DNA of 64,000 bases from NCBI GenBank assembly GCA_016185205.1, contig JACPOA010000001.1:1-64000 (forward strand), in the 5' to 3' direction. The position numbers were made by a program, and so were the translations under genes. Positions 50,750 through 60,874 of this stretch are shown here, in pieces (position 1 is the stretch's first letter; every line of letters begins with the position of its first letter). The notes beneath the pieces were generated by a model. It did no database searches. It was not told the DNA's origin and was given only the letters and a program-made list of their open reading frames with translations. The stretch comes from Hyphomicrobiales bacterium. Lineage in GTDB: Bacteria > Pseudomonadota > Alphaproteobacteria > Rhizobiales > Xanthobacteraceae.

Positions 50750-50788
50750 TCCCGAAAAGTGGGAACCGGTTTTCGGATAAGATCATGC
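50744..50788 (+). repeat. 45-nt GATCCCGAAAAGTGGG palindromic repeat, copy 3
   Basis: GCATGATCCCGAAAAGTGGG then AACCGGTTTTCGGATAAGATCATGC. The TGA at 50747-50749 within the left arm is the stop codon of mntH, so the repeat overlaps the gene end. Same orientation relative to the gene as copies 1 and 2. Confidence 0.82.
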
Positions 50789-50804
50789 GCAATCAAAAAA
50801 GCGG

Positions 50805-51554
50805 TTAGCTTTCCACCCGGCTCCAGCCCGCCGGCAGCAGGCGCTCCTGCGGCAGGAAGCGGCCTTTGTAGTCCATCTTGCGCGAGCCCGGCACCCAGTA
50901 GCCGAGATAGACATATTGCAGGTTCATGCGTTTGGCGCGCTCGATATGATCGAGGATCATCAGCGTGCCGAGCGAGCGCTCGCCTGCGTCCGGATCGAAG
51001 AACGAGTAGACCATCGACAGCCCGTCGCTCAGCACGTCGGTGAGCGCGACCGCCAGCAATTGTCCAGCGCCGCGCCCGTTGATGCCGCTGTCGGGCCCGC
51101 GCCGGCGATATTCCACCAGGCGGGTGTCGACATGGCTATCTTCGATCATCATGGCGTAGTCGAGCACCGTCATGTCGGCCATGCCGCCATCGCGGTGGCG
51201 AGCGTCGAGATAGCCGCGGAACACCGAATATTGTTCGGAGGTGGGCGTCGAAGCGCGCATCTCGCCGACCACGTCGGCGTTGCGCTCGGCGATGCGGCGC
51301 ATGTTGCGCGACGGCTTGAAGTCGGCCGCCACCACGCGCACCGACACGCAGGCGCGGCAGGTCTCGCAGGCCGGCCGGTAGGCGATCGACTGGCTGCGGC
51401 GGAAGCCGCCATGGGTGAGCAGATCGTTGAGTTCGCCCGCGCGCTCGCCGACCAGATGCGTAAAAACCTTGCGTTCCTCCTGGCCCGCCAGATAGGGGCA
51501 GGGCGAGGGCGCGGTCAGGTAGAATTGCGGCGTATCGCGGGAATGTTGGGTCAC
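50805..51554 (-). CDS. bpt: Aspartate/glutamate leucyltransferase (Bpt)
   Basis: This 249-residue protein of the ATE/Bpt family transfers leucine from Leu-tRNA to N-terminal Asp/Glu, creating an N-degron for ClpS/ClpAP. It has the N-terminal Cys-rich region [24 protein letters not shown] near residue 62, and the C-terminal acetyltransferase-like Y-S-F-F-D-P, L-G-T-L-M-I-L and Y-L-G-Y-W-V motifs. Length and motifs fit the bacterial form rather than eukaryotic arginyltransferase. Confidence 0.92.
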   Translation of the reverse strand: MTQHSRDTPQFYLTAPSPCPYLAGQEERKVFTHLVGERAGELNDLLTHGGFRRSQSIAYRPACETCRACVSVRVVAADFKPSRNMRRIAERNADVVGEMRASTPTSEQYSVFRGYLDARHRDGGMADMTVLDYAMMIEDSHVDTRLVEYRRRGPDSGINGRGAGQLLAVALTDVLSDGLSMVYSFFDPDAGERSLGTLMILDHIERAKRMNLQYVYLGYWVPGSRKMDYKGRFLPQERLLPAGWSRVES

Positions 51555-51621
51555 GTCAAACCGCTATTTCAAGAGCGTGAGTCCCAAGGCTCTCGCAAAG
51601 CGTCGCCCGCCGCAAGGGCCT

Positions 51622-52140
51622 TCAGTTGGCCCTCGCGGGGGTCATAAACGAGCGTAATGCCGCCGCCCGCACCGGGTTGTTGATCACCACGGTGCCGAGG
51701 ATGATGTCGTGCAACAGCCGCCGGCGCTGGTTGAAGAAGCAGACCAGCAAGACAAACGGCGTGAAGAACGACACTGTGAACCAGAACGCGATGGCGTGCA
51801 CGGCGCCGAGCACGAAATAGGCCGGCGCCCCGTACCAGGTGCGCATTTCGAGGTCCATCACCCGCATGCCGATGGTGGCCGAGCGCGCGCCGCCCAGCGT
51901 GACCCCGAAATAGACGATGGCCCAGATCACCGAGGCTGCCGGCAGCAGCCAATAGAGCGCCCAGCCGAGCCCCAAAGTGACGATCCCGAAGGCGAAAATG
52001 AACATGGCCGCCAGCACCACCGGCAGCGCGATGGCGAAGAAATCGATCGCGAACGCAACAACCCGGCGCGCCAGGACGCCCTCGAACAGCTCCGGATTGC
52101 TGTCCGGGTCGTAGGCATGTGGTTTGATGTCCATCGACAT
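51622..52140 (-). CDS. RDD-family membrane protein
   Basis: This 172-residue protein has three or four membrane segments and the RDD signature: L-A-R-R-V-V-A-F-A-I-D-F-F-A-I in the first helix (Arg and Asp), and S-A-T-I-G-M-R-V-M-D-L plus L-L-H-D in later parts. RDD proteins are poorly characterised; some act in ion exchange. GAGGGG lies before Met 52140. It is divergent from ilvA, whose frame extends upstream without coding character. Confidence 0.82.
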   Translation of the reverse strand: MSMDIKPHAYDPDSNPELFEGVLARRVVAFAIDFFAIALPVVLAAMFIFAFGIVTLGLGWALYWLLPAASVIWAIVYFGVTLGGARSATIGMRVMDLEMRTWYGAPAYFVLGAVHAIAFWFTVSFFTPFVLLVCFFNQRRRLLHDIILGTVVINNPVRAAALRSFMTPARAN

Positions 52141-52284
52141 GGCTTGGCCCCTCTTGCAGGCAGGAATGGCGCCCCTTGTCTCCTCCGAAATGGAGAAAGA
52201 ATCGCCGTTTCGCAAGAGGCCTGCCGGCTAGCCCGACGGCCGGCCTTGCGGCATGGTGCGGCAGACCCGCCCGGAGACAGCACG

Positions 52285-53508
52285 TTGACCGTCACCATCG
52301 CCGATATCGAAGCCGCCCGCCGCGTCATCAAAGGCGCGGTGCTGCGTACCCCCATGCTGCCGGCGCCGCGGCTGTCGGCGCTCACCGGCGCCGACATCTA
52401 CGTCAAATACGAGAATCTGCAGGTCACCAATTCGTTCAAGGACCGCGGCGCGCTCAACAAGCTCGCTTCGCTCGGCGAGGCCGAGCGCAAGCGCGGCGTC
52501 ATCACCATGTCGGCCGGCAACCATGCCCAGGCGGTGGCCTATCACTCAGCAAGGCTCGGCATTCCCGCCACCATCGTGATGCCGGTGACGACGCCGTTCG
52601 TGAAGGTGGCGGCGACGCGCTCGCATGGCGCCGAGGTGGTGCTCGAGGGCGAGAATATTGCCGAAGCACAGGCGCGCTGCGAACGGATTCTGGCCGAGCG
52701 CGGGCTCACACTGGTGCATCCTTACGACGACGCGCGCATCATCGCCGGGCAGGGCACCATCGCGCTCGAGATGCTGGAGGAAGTGCCCGACCTCGATGCG
52801 CTGGTGATCCCGATCGGCGGCGGCGGATTGATCGCCGGCAACGCCATTGCGGCGCGCGCGGCCAATCCGAAGATCCAGATCGTGGGCGCCGAGGCCGCGC
52901 TTTATCCTTCCGTGTGGAATGAAATCACCGGCGAGCATCTGCCGATCGGCGGGCCGACGCTGGCCGAAGGCATCGCGGTCAAGAATGTCGGCAAGTTGAC
53001 GCTGCCGGTGATCCGTGGGCTGGTCGCGGAGATCGTGCTGGTCAACGAGGCGCAGCTCGAGCGCGCGGTCAACGCCTACCTGACGCTGCAGAAGACCATG
53101 GCGGAAGGCGCCGGCGCGGCCGGCCTCGCCGCGCTGCTCGCCAAGCCCAACCGTTTTCGCGGCAAGCGCGTCGGCCTGATCCTGTGCGGCGGCAATATCG
53201 ATCCGCGCATTCTGGCTTCCATCATGGTGCGCGAACTCGAGCGCGAGACCCGCATCGTCTCGTTCCGCCTCACTATTCCGGACCGGCCCGGCGTGCTCGG
53301 CATGATCGCCACGCGCTTGGGCGATCTCGGCGCCAATATCCTGGAAGTCGATCACCGCCGGCTGTTCCTCGACGTGCCGGCCAAGGGCGCCAAGCTCGAC
53401 ATCACTATCGAGACGCGCGACGCCGCGCATGCCGAAGACATCAAGACGACGCTCGCCGGCGACGGCTATCAGCCGGTGCGTATCGAAGCCGGCGCGGCGA
53501 TGGAGTGA
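52285..53508 (+). CDS. ilvA: Threonine ammonia-lyase (threonine dehydratase)
   Basis: This 407-residue PLP enzyme converts threonine to 2-oxobutyrate. It has the PLP lysine in T-N-S-F-K-D-R-G-A-L-N-K-L near residue 49, the S-A-G-N-H-A-Q phosphate/substrate loop, the I-P-I-G-G-G-G-L-I-A-G glycine loop near 180, and a C-terminal single ACT domain (F-R-L-T-I-P-D-R-P-G-V-L-G). Length and one ACT domain match the short TIGR01127-type form, which may be biosynthetic or catabolic. I chose TTG 52285 because GGAG lies 9 bases upstream and homologues begin there. Confidence 0.9.
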   Translation: MTVTIADIEAARRVIKGAVLRTPMLPAPRLSALTGADIYVKYENLQVTNSFKDRGALNKLASLGEAERKRGVITMSAGNHAQAVAYHSARLGIPATIVMPVTTPFVKVAATRSHGAEVVLEGENIAEAQARCERILAERGLTLVHPYDDARIIAGQGTIALEMLEEVPDLDALVIPIGGGGLIAGNAIAARAANPKIQIVGAEAALYPSVWNEITGEHLPIGGPTLAEGIAVKNVGKLTLPVIRGLVAEIVLVNEAQLERAVNAYLTLQKTMAEGAGAAGLAALLAKPNRFRGKRVGLILCGGNIDPRILASIMVRELERETRIVSFRLTIPDRPGVLGMIATRLGDLGANILEVDHRRLFLDVPAKGAKLDITIETRDAAHAEDIKTTLAGDGYQPVRIEAGAAME

Positions 53509-53792
53509 GCGGCGGACAAAATAATTCCACCGACGTGCGGCCGCGCCGTAGTTTATCGCCGGCCGATACAAAGGTCGTGAAAAATTCGGCTCCGGCGTGC
53601 AACATCCTTTTACGAATGTCATACGCGGGATGACACGTAGCCTTTTTGCGTGCGATCAACGACCGAAGTATTGCCCGCCTGTGCAGCGTGAGTCTTAGCA
53701 TGCGCATGTCGCTGCGCCGTCGTTTATAGGAATTGAACATGCACCTTATTCGAAACAGGCGAAAATTATTTCAGATTTGACGCGACTGTTTC

Positions 53793-54563
53793 ATGCTCGT
53801 TAATTGCGGCATGCTGAATGTCGCCCTCAAGATCAGCGGTGAAACGATTTTGGCGCTGCCGCCGCCCGAGCGGCTCGCGTGTGTGCGGCGCGAGCTCGAC
53901 GGCCGCATCGTGTTCGCGCATGGCTTCGGCATCGAAGGGCAACTCATCTTCCACTGGATCTGCGAGCGCGAGCTTGACATCGACGTGGTGACGCTCGACA
54001 CCGGGCGGCTGTTTGCGGAAACGCACGCGTTGTGGGCGGAGACCGAACGCCGTTACGGCCGGACGATCCGCGCGATCTATCCCGACCATGTCGCTTTGGA
54101 GGCCATGGTTGCCAGACACGGCATCGATGGCTTCTACCGCTCCAAGGCCGCGCGCGAAGCCTGCTGCGGCGTGCGCAAGGTCAAACCGCTCGACCGCGCG
54201 CTCGAAGGAGCGGCGGCCTGGATCACCGGCCTGCGTGCCGATCAGAATTCCAACCGGCGCGCGGCGGGATTGATCGGCTTCGACACGACGCGCGGGATCG
54301 TCAAGTTCAATCCGCTGGCGGATTGGACGCGTGACGCGATCCTGAAGGAAGTGCGCCGTCTCAGGGTGCCGATCAACAGTCTGCATGCCAAAGGTTTCGC
54401 CTCGATCGGCTGCGCGCCTTGCACGCGCGCGGTTGCGCCCGGCGAACCCGAGCGCAATGGGCGCTGGTGGTGGGAGGCCGACAGCCACAAGGAATGCGGC
54501 CTGCATCTGCTGCCGCGCACACGCGTTGCCGAAGCCGGTTCGTTCAGCGCCAGCTGCGGTTGA
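53793..54563 (+). CDS. cysH: Phosphoadenylyl/adenylyl-sulfate reductase (CysH type)
   Basis: This protein of about 256 residues has the PAPS-reductase fold: F-A-H-G-F-G-I-E-G-Q-L-I near residue 40 (in place of the usual S-F-G-x-E), L-D-T-G-R-L-F-A-E-T, and the catalytic C-terminal E-C-G-L-H. The double cysteine pair A-C-C-G-V-R-K and C-A-P-C-T-R indicates a [4Fe-4S] cluster, so it is an assimilatory APS reductase rather than an E. coli-type PAPS reductase. It makes sulfite for cysteine synthesis. No other sulfur genes are adjacent. The start could be ATG 53793 or 53811. Confidence 0.9.
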   Translation: MLVNCGMLNVALKISGETILALPPPERLACVRRELDGRIVFAHGFGIEGQLIFHWICERELDIDVVTLDTGRLFAETHALWAETERRYGRTIRAIYPDHVALEAMVARHGIDGFYRSKAAREACCGVRKVKPLDRALEGAAAWITGLRADQNSNRRAAGLIGFDTTRGIVKFNPLADWTRDAILKEVRRLRVPINSLHAKGFASIGCAPCTRAVAPGEPERNGRWWWEADSHKECGLHLLPRTRVAEAGSFSASCG

Positions 54564-54624
54564 TCGCGCGCCAGATGCGCTCCGGCGTCTCCGGCATCGG
54601 GTCGGGCGTAGACGCAGTCGCCTC
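54544..54624 (-). pseudogene. Possible C-terminal stump of a molybdenum-hydroxylase large subunit
   Basis: On the minus strand 26 codons end P-M-P-E-T-P-E-R-I-W-R-A-I-N-R-S-W-R and stop. The intact xanthine-dehydrogenase-type subunit at 57305 ends E-M-P-A-T-S-E-R-I-W-R-A-M-Q-K, and both share CGCGCGCCAGATGCGCTCCG on the plus strand. An in-frame TGA lies just upstream of the stretch. It overlaps the cysH 3' end. This may be the tail of a lost second copy. Confidence 0.35.
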
Positions 54625-54707
54625 TCATTCGCATTCACTCTTGCCATAGCGCATTGCGCAACGAACCTCTGCGCGCTAGTCCCCGGCAGACTCTATCGAA
54701 TGGGTGT

Positions 54708-55613
54708 GTGCCGGTGAAAAGTCAAAGGTTGATCGGGATTTTCCTGGCGCTGGTCAGCGCAGTTTTCTTTGCCGTGTCGAACACCTTGGCCGGTGTCGCT
54801 TATCAAGGCGGGAGTAATCCGTTCACGCTGTCGGCGACGCGATTTATTCTCCCCGCGATTTTGCTGTTTTTCGTTCTCAAGTTCGGCGGCAAAGCGGTCG
54901 TTCTCGAACGGCGTCCCGCCGCGATCGCCGCGTTCCTTGGACTTGTGTCGGTCGTTTACACCTTTGCTCTGTTGATGGCGATCGAACTGCTGCCGGTCAC
55001 GATCGCCATTCTTATTTTTTACCTCTTCCCCATCCTGACCGCTTTCATTCTCGCAGCTTTCGGTGCCGGACGGCTGACGGCAAAAATGCTGCTGAGCACA
55101 TTCATCGTCTTTTTCGGGCTGAGCCTGGCGCTTGCCGTGCAATTTGGCGAGCTCAACGTCGTCGGCATGCTGGCCGGCCTGGTATCGGCGTTCGGCTTCG
55201 CCATCGTGTGTTCGGTCAGCAACCGCCTGATGTACGACCAGGATTCGCGGCTGGTGACGCTCTATCTATCGGCGGCGGCGACAGCCACCATGATCGTCGT
55301 CAGCACTTTTGCCGGTAACGTCCAGTTTCCGGTGACGACGGCCGGATGGAGCGGTTTCATATTTTCAAATGTCTTATACGCCTGTGCGATCATCGGCTTC
55401 TATCGATCGATTGCGATGGTAGGTGCCGGCGCGGCGACTTTCTTTTTAAATCTCGAGCCGATTGTCGTGATCGGAGCGGGCTACGTCTTTTTAAATCAGA
55501 TGATTTCGTCGTGGCAGATGGCCGGCGTCGCCATCGTCGTCGGCGCATTGATTTATGCCAGTCAGCCGGAGCGCGGCGACAAGATAAGCGTGCCATCCGG
55601 CGAGATGGTCTGA
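54708..55613 (+). CDS. EamA-domain DMT-family transporter
   Basis: This protein of about 301 residues has ten predicted membrane helices arranged as two EamA repeats: L-I-G-I-F-L-A-L-V-S-A-V-F-F-A-V-S-N opens the first and V-V-G-M-L-A-G-L-V-S-A-F-G-F-A-I the second. Members export amino acids or other metabolites or act as permeases; the substrate is unknown. The start is uncertain: GTG 54708 (V-P-V-K-S-Q-R-L) is placed right before the first helix, while a frame from 54654 adds 18 non-conserved residues. Confidence 0.82.
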   Translation: MPVKSQRLIGIFLALVSAVFFAVSNTLAGVAYQGGSNPFTLSATRFILPAILLFFVLKFGGKAVVLERRPAAIAAFLGLVSVVYTFALLMAIELLPVTIAILIFYLFPILTAFILAAFGAGRLTAKMLLSTFIVFFGLSLALAVQFGELNVVGMLAGLVSAFGFAIVCSVSNRLMYDQDSRLVTLYLSAAATATMIVVSTFAGNVQFPVTTAGWSGFIFSNVLYACAIIGFYRSIAMVGAGAATFFLNLEPIVVIGAGYVFLNQMISSWQMAGVAIVVGALIYASQPERGDKISVPSGEMV

Positions 55614-55655
55614 CAGCATCTGCGGACCGTTGCCGGCCCGCAGATGTCGATGACC

Positions 55656-57152
55656 TTAGCGCGTCGCAGGCGCCGGATCCGGAGCCGGAGCAGGCGGCGG
55701 CGGGGGGATATCGACGATCGCGACGGTCGGCTTGAAGCTCGTATCGCGGATCGCGATCTGGCCTTGCCGGGCGTAGTTGAGCGATTCGCCAAGAATACGC
55801 GCGGCCTCCTGCGGCGCATGGAAGCCGGTCGAATTCTCAGCCTCGACAAAGTCGAGATAGAACTGCGCCCGACGTTGCAGGTAGCGTGCGGTCTTGAGAT
55901 CGGCGTCGCTCTTGCCGGCTTCTTTCGCACTCTTCAGGTCGCCGATGAGGCCCATGAGCGCCGCCATGGCGTCCTCGCGCAGTTTCCAATGTCGATCCTG
56001 GATCTGCTCGACGCGATTTTTGAGTTCCTTCTCGGTGATCTTGGCGTCATGCTTCTTGTGACAATCGAGACAGGCGTTCTTGACGTTGAGAAGCGGGCTG
56101 CGCACCCAGTGATCGCTCAAATTCGCGCCTTTGTAGCTCATCTTCGGCATGTGGCAATCGGCGCAGGTCACGCCGGCCCGCGCATGGATGCCCTGACTCC
56201 ACATCTCGAATTCGGGGTGCTGGGCCTTGAGCGCCGGCGCGCCGGTGTCCTTGTGCGTCCAATCGCGGAAGCCGATTTCGTCATAAAGGGCCGTAATCTG
56301 CTCGACCTTGAGGCCCTTCGACCACGGGAAGACCAACCGCTTCTCCGGGCCCTTGAAGTAGTATTCGACGTGGCACTGGCCGCACACATAGGCGCGCATT
56401 TCCGCTTGCGATGCCTGCTTGTTGACGTCGTAGTTCGGGATGCCCTGTGAGGCCTTGAAGGCGCGAATGCCCTCGATGAAGGCGGGACGGGTGACGCGCA
56501 GCGCCATCGTCTTGGCATCATGACAGTCGATGCAGGCGACCGGATGCTGCACCAGCTTGACCGCCTCGCTGTACGGCATGGCGTTGATCTTTTCGAAGCC
56601 CTTGACGATGTCGCCGTCGCCGACCTTCTTGTTGGCGAGATAGGTCGAGGCATGACAGTTCATGCAGGCGCCGGGCTGCTGCACCACGACCTGGCGCTTG
56701 GTGTATTTCTGATCCTCGAGCATGTAGGCGTGGCCGCGCTCCTCGCGGAAGTCGGCAGCGAAAGCATAGCCCGCCCACATCGTCCTCAGACCGGCGTCGG
56801 CATCGCTCTTGGATTGCGAGGTGACCGTGCGCGGATCGGCCGCGGTCGGCGTGTGCGGCGTTGGGATGCTGCCGCCGTATTTCGTCGGCTGCATCTCTTT
56901 GGTCTTGAGATAGAGTTCGTATTGCAGTGGGAACAGCTTGCCCCACACCGCGGGGTCGTCGACATCGTCGCTGATCTGCGGCAGCGCGGCCGGTTTGGCC
57001 TTCTGCGCCTTGCTCGATTTGTTGGCCGCCGTCTGAGCGAAAGCGTCGCCGGCCGGCGGATTAACGGGTAGCGCCAGCAGCAACGCACCGAGACAAGCGC
57101 TCAGTCCGGCAACCGCGACGATAGCTGTGTATGATCGTGATGTTTTGGTCAT
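55656..57152 (-). CDS. nrfA: NrfA-type pentahaem cytochrome c nitrite reductase (c552)
   Basis: This 498-residue periplasmic protein has a signal peptide (M-T-K-T-S-R-S ... D-A-F-A-Q). Five haem c motifs occur in order: C-M-N-C-H (~163), C-I-D-C-H (~207), C-G-Q-C-H (~256), C-A-D-C-H (~330) and C-L-D-C-H (~361). Active-site surroundings match NrfA: C-G-Q-C-H-V-E-Y-Y-F with the catalytic Tyr and H-A-R-A-G-V-T-C with the catalytic His. The first haem, normally C-x2-C-K in NrfA, is C-x2-C-H. NrfA reduces nitrite to ammonium with six electrons. No NrfH or NrfB partner is adjacent. A Pro-rich tail follows. Confidence 0.88.
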   Translation of the reverse strand: MTKTSRSYTAIVAVAGLSACLGALLLALPVNPPAGDAFAQTAANKSSKAQKAKPAALPQISDDVDDPAVWGKLFPLQYELYLKTKEMQPTKYGGSIPTPHTPTAADPRTVTSQSKSDADAGLRTMWAGYAFAADFREERGHAYMLEDQKYTKRQVVVQQPGACMNCHASTYLANKKVGDGDIVKGFEKINAMPYSEAVKLVQHPVACIDCHDAKTMALRVTRPAFIEGIRAFKASQGIPNYDVNKQASQAEMRAYVCGQCHVEYYFKGPEKRLVFPWSKGLKVEQITALYDEIGFRDWTHKDTGAPALKAQHPEFEMWSQGIHARAGVTCADCHMPKMSYKGANLSDHWVRSPLLNVKNACLDCHKKHDAKITEKELKNRVEQIQDRHWKLREDAMAALMGLIGDLKSAKEAGKSDADLKTARYLQRRAQFYLDFVEAENSTGFHAPQEAARILGESLNYARQGQIAIRDTSFKPTVAIVDIPPPPPAPAPDPAPATR

Positions 57153-57219
57153 CGATCGCGCCCCGTTGAAGACAGTTTGCGTCAGGGCCTCGATCAGTTC
57201 ACATTTTCCAAGAAAGTCA

Positions 57220-57233
57220 TTGACCCGGGTCAA
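57220..57233 (-). promoter_or_regulatory. FNR/FixK-like box upstream of nrfA
   Basis: TTGACCCGGGTCAA matches the TTGA-N6-TCAA half-site pattern of FNR/FixK/Anr proteins and is fully palindromic. It lies 68 bp before the nrfA ATG at 57152. A start site 41 bp downstream of its centre would leave a leader of about 33 nt, so activation under low oxygen is likely. Confidence 0.7.
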
Positions 57234-57304
57234 ATCGTGCCGGTCGCGCAGGCATCATCGGTATCCGGCGGCGGAAGTCATGCGTCCACGCTGTGGCACG
57301 CCCG

Positions 57305-59611
57305 CTATTTTTGCATCGCGCGCCAGATGCGCTCCGATGTCGCAGGCATCTCGATGTGCTTGACACCGAATTCCGCCAACGCGTTCACCACCGCGTTGAC
57401 CACCGCCGGCAACGCGCCGACGCAACCGGCTTCGCCGACGCCCTTGGTGCCGAGCGGGTTGGTCTTGGTCGGCACCGGATTGCTCTCGACATGCATCTCG
57501 CAGAGATTGTGCGCGCGCGGCATGGCGTAATCCATGAACGAGGCGGTGACCAATTGGCCGCTGCCGTCGAATTGGATGTCCTCCATCAACGCTTGTCCCG
57601 CGCCCTGCGCGATGCCGCCCTGCACCTGGCCATGCACCAGCAGCGGGTTGAGCACGGTGCCGACATCGTCGACCACGCTGTAGCGCACGATCTCCGGCAC
57701 GCCGGTCTCCAGGTCGATCTCGACTTCGCAGACATGGCAGCCGTTGGGATAGTTGTTGACCGGCGCCTTGTAGACGGCGGTAGCGATCAGTCCGGGCTCC
57801 ATGTCCTTGGGGATTTTCGCCGGATTGGCGGCGTCGGCCGCGACTTCTTTGATCGTGATCGTCTGGTTGGTTTTGTTCGACGAGAACACGCCGTCGGCGA
57901 ACTTGATGTCGTCGGCCGGCACCTTGAGCGCGTGCGCGGCGATGAGACGCGCCTTGGCGATCACCTTCTGCGTCGCCATGGCAAAGGCCGAACCCGCCAT
58001 GGTGGCCGAGCGCGAGCCGCCGGTGCCTTCGCCGAAGAACACGTCGTCGGTGTCGCCTTGCACGTAGCGCACGTCGTTCGGGTCGAGCCCGAGCTGGTCG
58101 CAGACCAGTTGCTTGAACGTGGTCTCGTGGCCTTGGCCTTGCGTGACCGAGCCGGAATAGAGCGTGGCGCTTCCGCCGCGGTCGAAGCGCACCTCGGCGC
58201 CTTCCGCGCTGGGCGCGGCGGCGCGCTCGATGGTGTTGGAAATGCCGATCCCTAAGAGCTTGCCGCGTTGGCGGGCGGCCTTGCGGCGCTGCTCAAAGCC
58301 TTTGTGATCGGCGAGCTGCAGCGCGATGTCCATGTTCTTCTCGAACTCGCCGCAGTCATAGGTGAACGTCAAGCCGGTCTTGAACGGCATCTGCGCGGGC
58401 GAAATGTAATTGCGCCGGCGCAGCTCGGCCGGATCGATCCTCAGCTCGGCCGCCGCCAGATCGACCATGCGCTCGATCACGAAGCCGGCTTCCGGCCGGC
58501 CGTTGCCGCGATAGGGCCGTACCGGATTGGTGTGCGTGAACACCGCGCTGATGTCGGCGTAGATCGCCGGCGTGCGGTAGGTGCCGGCCAGCGTCCCGGC
58601 GTTCAACACGAAGGCCGGCATGTTGTGTTGCAGATAGGCGCCGATGGCGGCCAGCGTCGTCACCCGTAACCCTAAGAAATTGCCGTCACTGTCGAGCGCG
58701 AGCTCGGCCTCGGTGACATTGTCGCGCGCCTGCGCGTCGGACAGGAACGCCTCGGTGCGCGTGCTCATCCATTTGACCGGTCGCCCGGTGAGCTTAGACG
58801 CGAGCAGCACCAGCGGCGTTTCGTTGAACACCGGCGTCTTCATGCCGAAGCTGCCGCCGATGTCGCCGGTGGTGACGCGCACCTTGCTCTCCGGCACTTT
58901 CAGCATGCGCGCGACATCGGAGCGGAAGCCGTGCGCGCGCTGGATCGGGGAGTGGATGGTGTAGCGGCCGTCGCTTGAATTATAGACGCCGACGGCGCCG
59001 CGCGGCTCCATGGCGGCGGCGGTGACGCGGTTGATGACGAATCGATGTTTCACCACATGGGCGGCGCGCGCGAAAGCGGCGTCGGTCGCCGCCTTGTCGC
59101 CGAGCAGTTCGACGAAGGAAATATTGTCCGCGCAATCGTCATAGACGCGCGGCGCGCCCGGCTTGACCGCCTCGGCGACCGAGGTCACGGCCGGCAGCGG
59201 CTCGTAGTCGACCGCGATCAGCTCGGCGCCGTCCATCGCCTGCGCGGCGGTTTCCGCCACCACAAAAGCGACGCAGTCGCCGACCCAGCGCACGCGATCT
59301 TCCGCCAGCACGGTGTAGCGCGGCAGCGCCATGGGCTCAGCCCCGCGGCGTTTCAATCCGGGATGACTGGGCAGGTCGCCGAAGCCGGAGGCTTTCCAGT
59401 CGGTCGCGGTGATCACCGCCAGCACGCCGGGCGAAGCCGTAGCCGCGCTCACATCGATCGACTTGATTTTGGCATGCGCGTACGGCGAGCGCAGCACCAC
59501 GCCGAAGGCCATGCCGGGATAGACCACGTCATCGATATAATACCCGCCGCCGCGCACCAGGCGCGGGTCCTCGAAGCGCGGCACACCCTGGCCGATGGCG
59601 AATTCACCCAT
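57305..59611 (-). CDS. Xanthine dehydrogenase/CO dehydrogenase-type molybdenum hydroxylase large subunit
   Basis: This 768-residue molybdopterin-binding subunit has D-P-R-L-V-R-G near the N-terminus, the Mo-pterin contacts G-D-I-G-G-S-F-G-M-K, P-Y-R-G-N-G-R-P-E-A near residue 360, Q-G-Q-G-H-E-T and the C-terminal catalytic Glu in G-V-G-E-A-G-C-V-G. The P-Y-R-G-x-G-R-P-E loop lacks the Cys of form I CO dehydrogenase, so this is another aldehyde/aromatic hydroxylase. The FAD and 2Fe-2S subunits usually encoded beside it are not found within the window, so partners must be elsewhere. Confidence 0.88.
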   Translation of the reverse strand: MGEFAIGQGVPRFEDPRLVRGGGYYIDDVVYPGMAFGVVLRSPYAHAKIKSIDVSAATASPGVLAVITATDWKASGFGDLPSHPGLKRRGAEPMALPRYTVLAEDRVRWVGDCVAFVVAETAAQAMDGAELIAVDYEPLPAVTSVAEAVKPGAPRVYDDCADNISFVELLGDKAATDAAFARAAHVVKHRFVINRVTAAAMEPRGAVGVYNSSDGRYTIHSPIQRAHGFRSDVARMLKVPESKVRVTTGDIGGSFGMKTPVFNETPLVLLASKLTGRPVKWMSTRTEAFLSDAQARDNVTEAELALDSDGNFLGLRVTTLAAIGAYLQHNMPAFVLNAGTLAGTYRTPAIYADISAVFTHTNPVRPYRGNGRPEAGFVIERMVDLAAAELRIDPAELRRRNYISPAQMPFKTGLTFTYDCGEFEKNMDIALQLADHKGFEQRRKAARQRGKLLGIGISNTIERAAAPSAEGAEVRFDRGGSATLYSGSVTQGQGHETTFKQLVCDQLGLDPNDVRYVQGDTDDVFFGEGTGGSRSATMAGSAFAMATQKVIAKARLIAAHALKVPADDIKFADGVFSSNKTNQTITIKEVAADAANPAKIPKDMEPGLIATAVYKAPVNNYPNGCHVCEVEIDLETGVPEIVRYSVVDDVGTVLNPLLVHGQVQGGIAQGAGQALMEDIQFDGSGQLVTASFMDYAMPRAHNLCEMHVESNPVPTKTNPLGTKGVGEAGCVGALPAVVNAVVNALAEFGVKHIEMPATSERIWRAMQK

Positions 59612-59671
59612 GCGAAAGTCTGCCTGTTGAGTTTGATCAGCCGGCGGGAAGAGAAGCGAGTAGGTGAGTAT

Positions 59672-60793
<1,122 letters not shown>

Positions 60794-60874
60794 CTACAAG
60801 CGGATTTATGTTCGTCGTGAATTCAGGCAAAGTGACGCCCAAACAACCCCGGAACGGCGGTTGAGAGGACGAAA

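Noticed and set aside
51709..52284. 192-codon upstream extension of the ilvA frame
   Set aside because: Overlaps the RDD gene on the other strand and shows no enzyme character; homologous sequence begins at TTG 52285.
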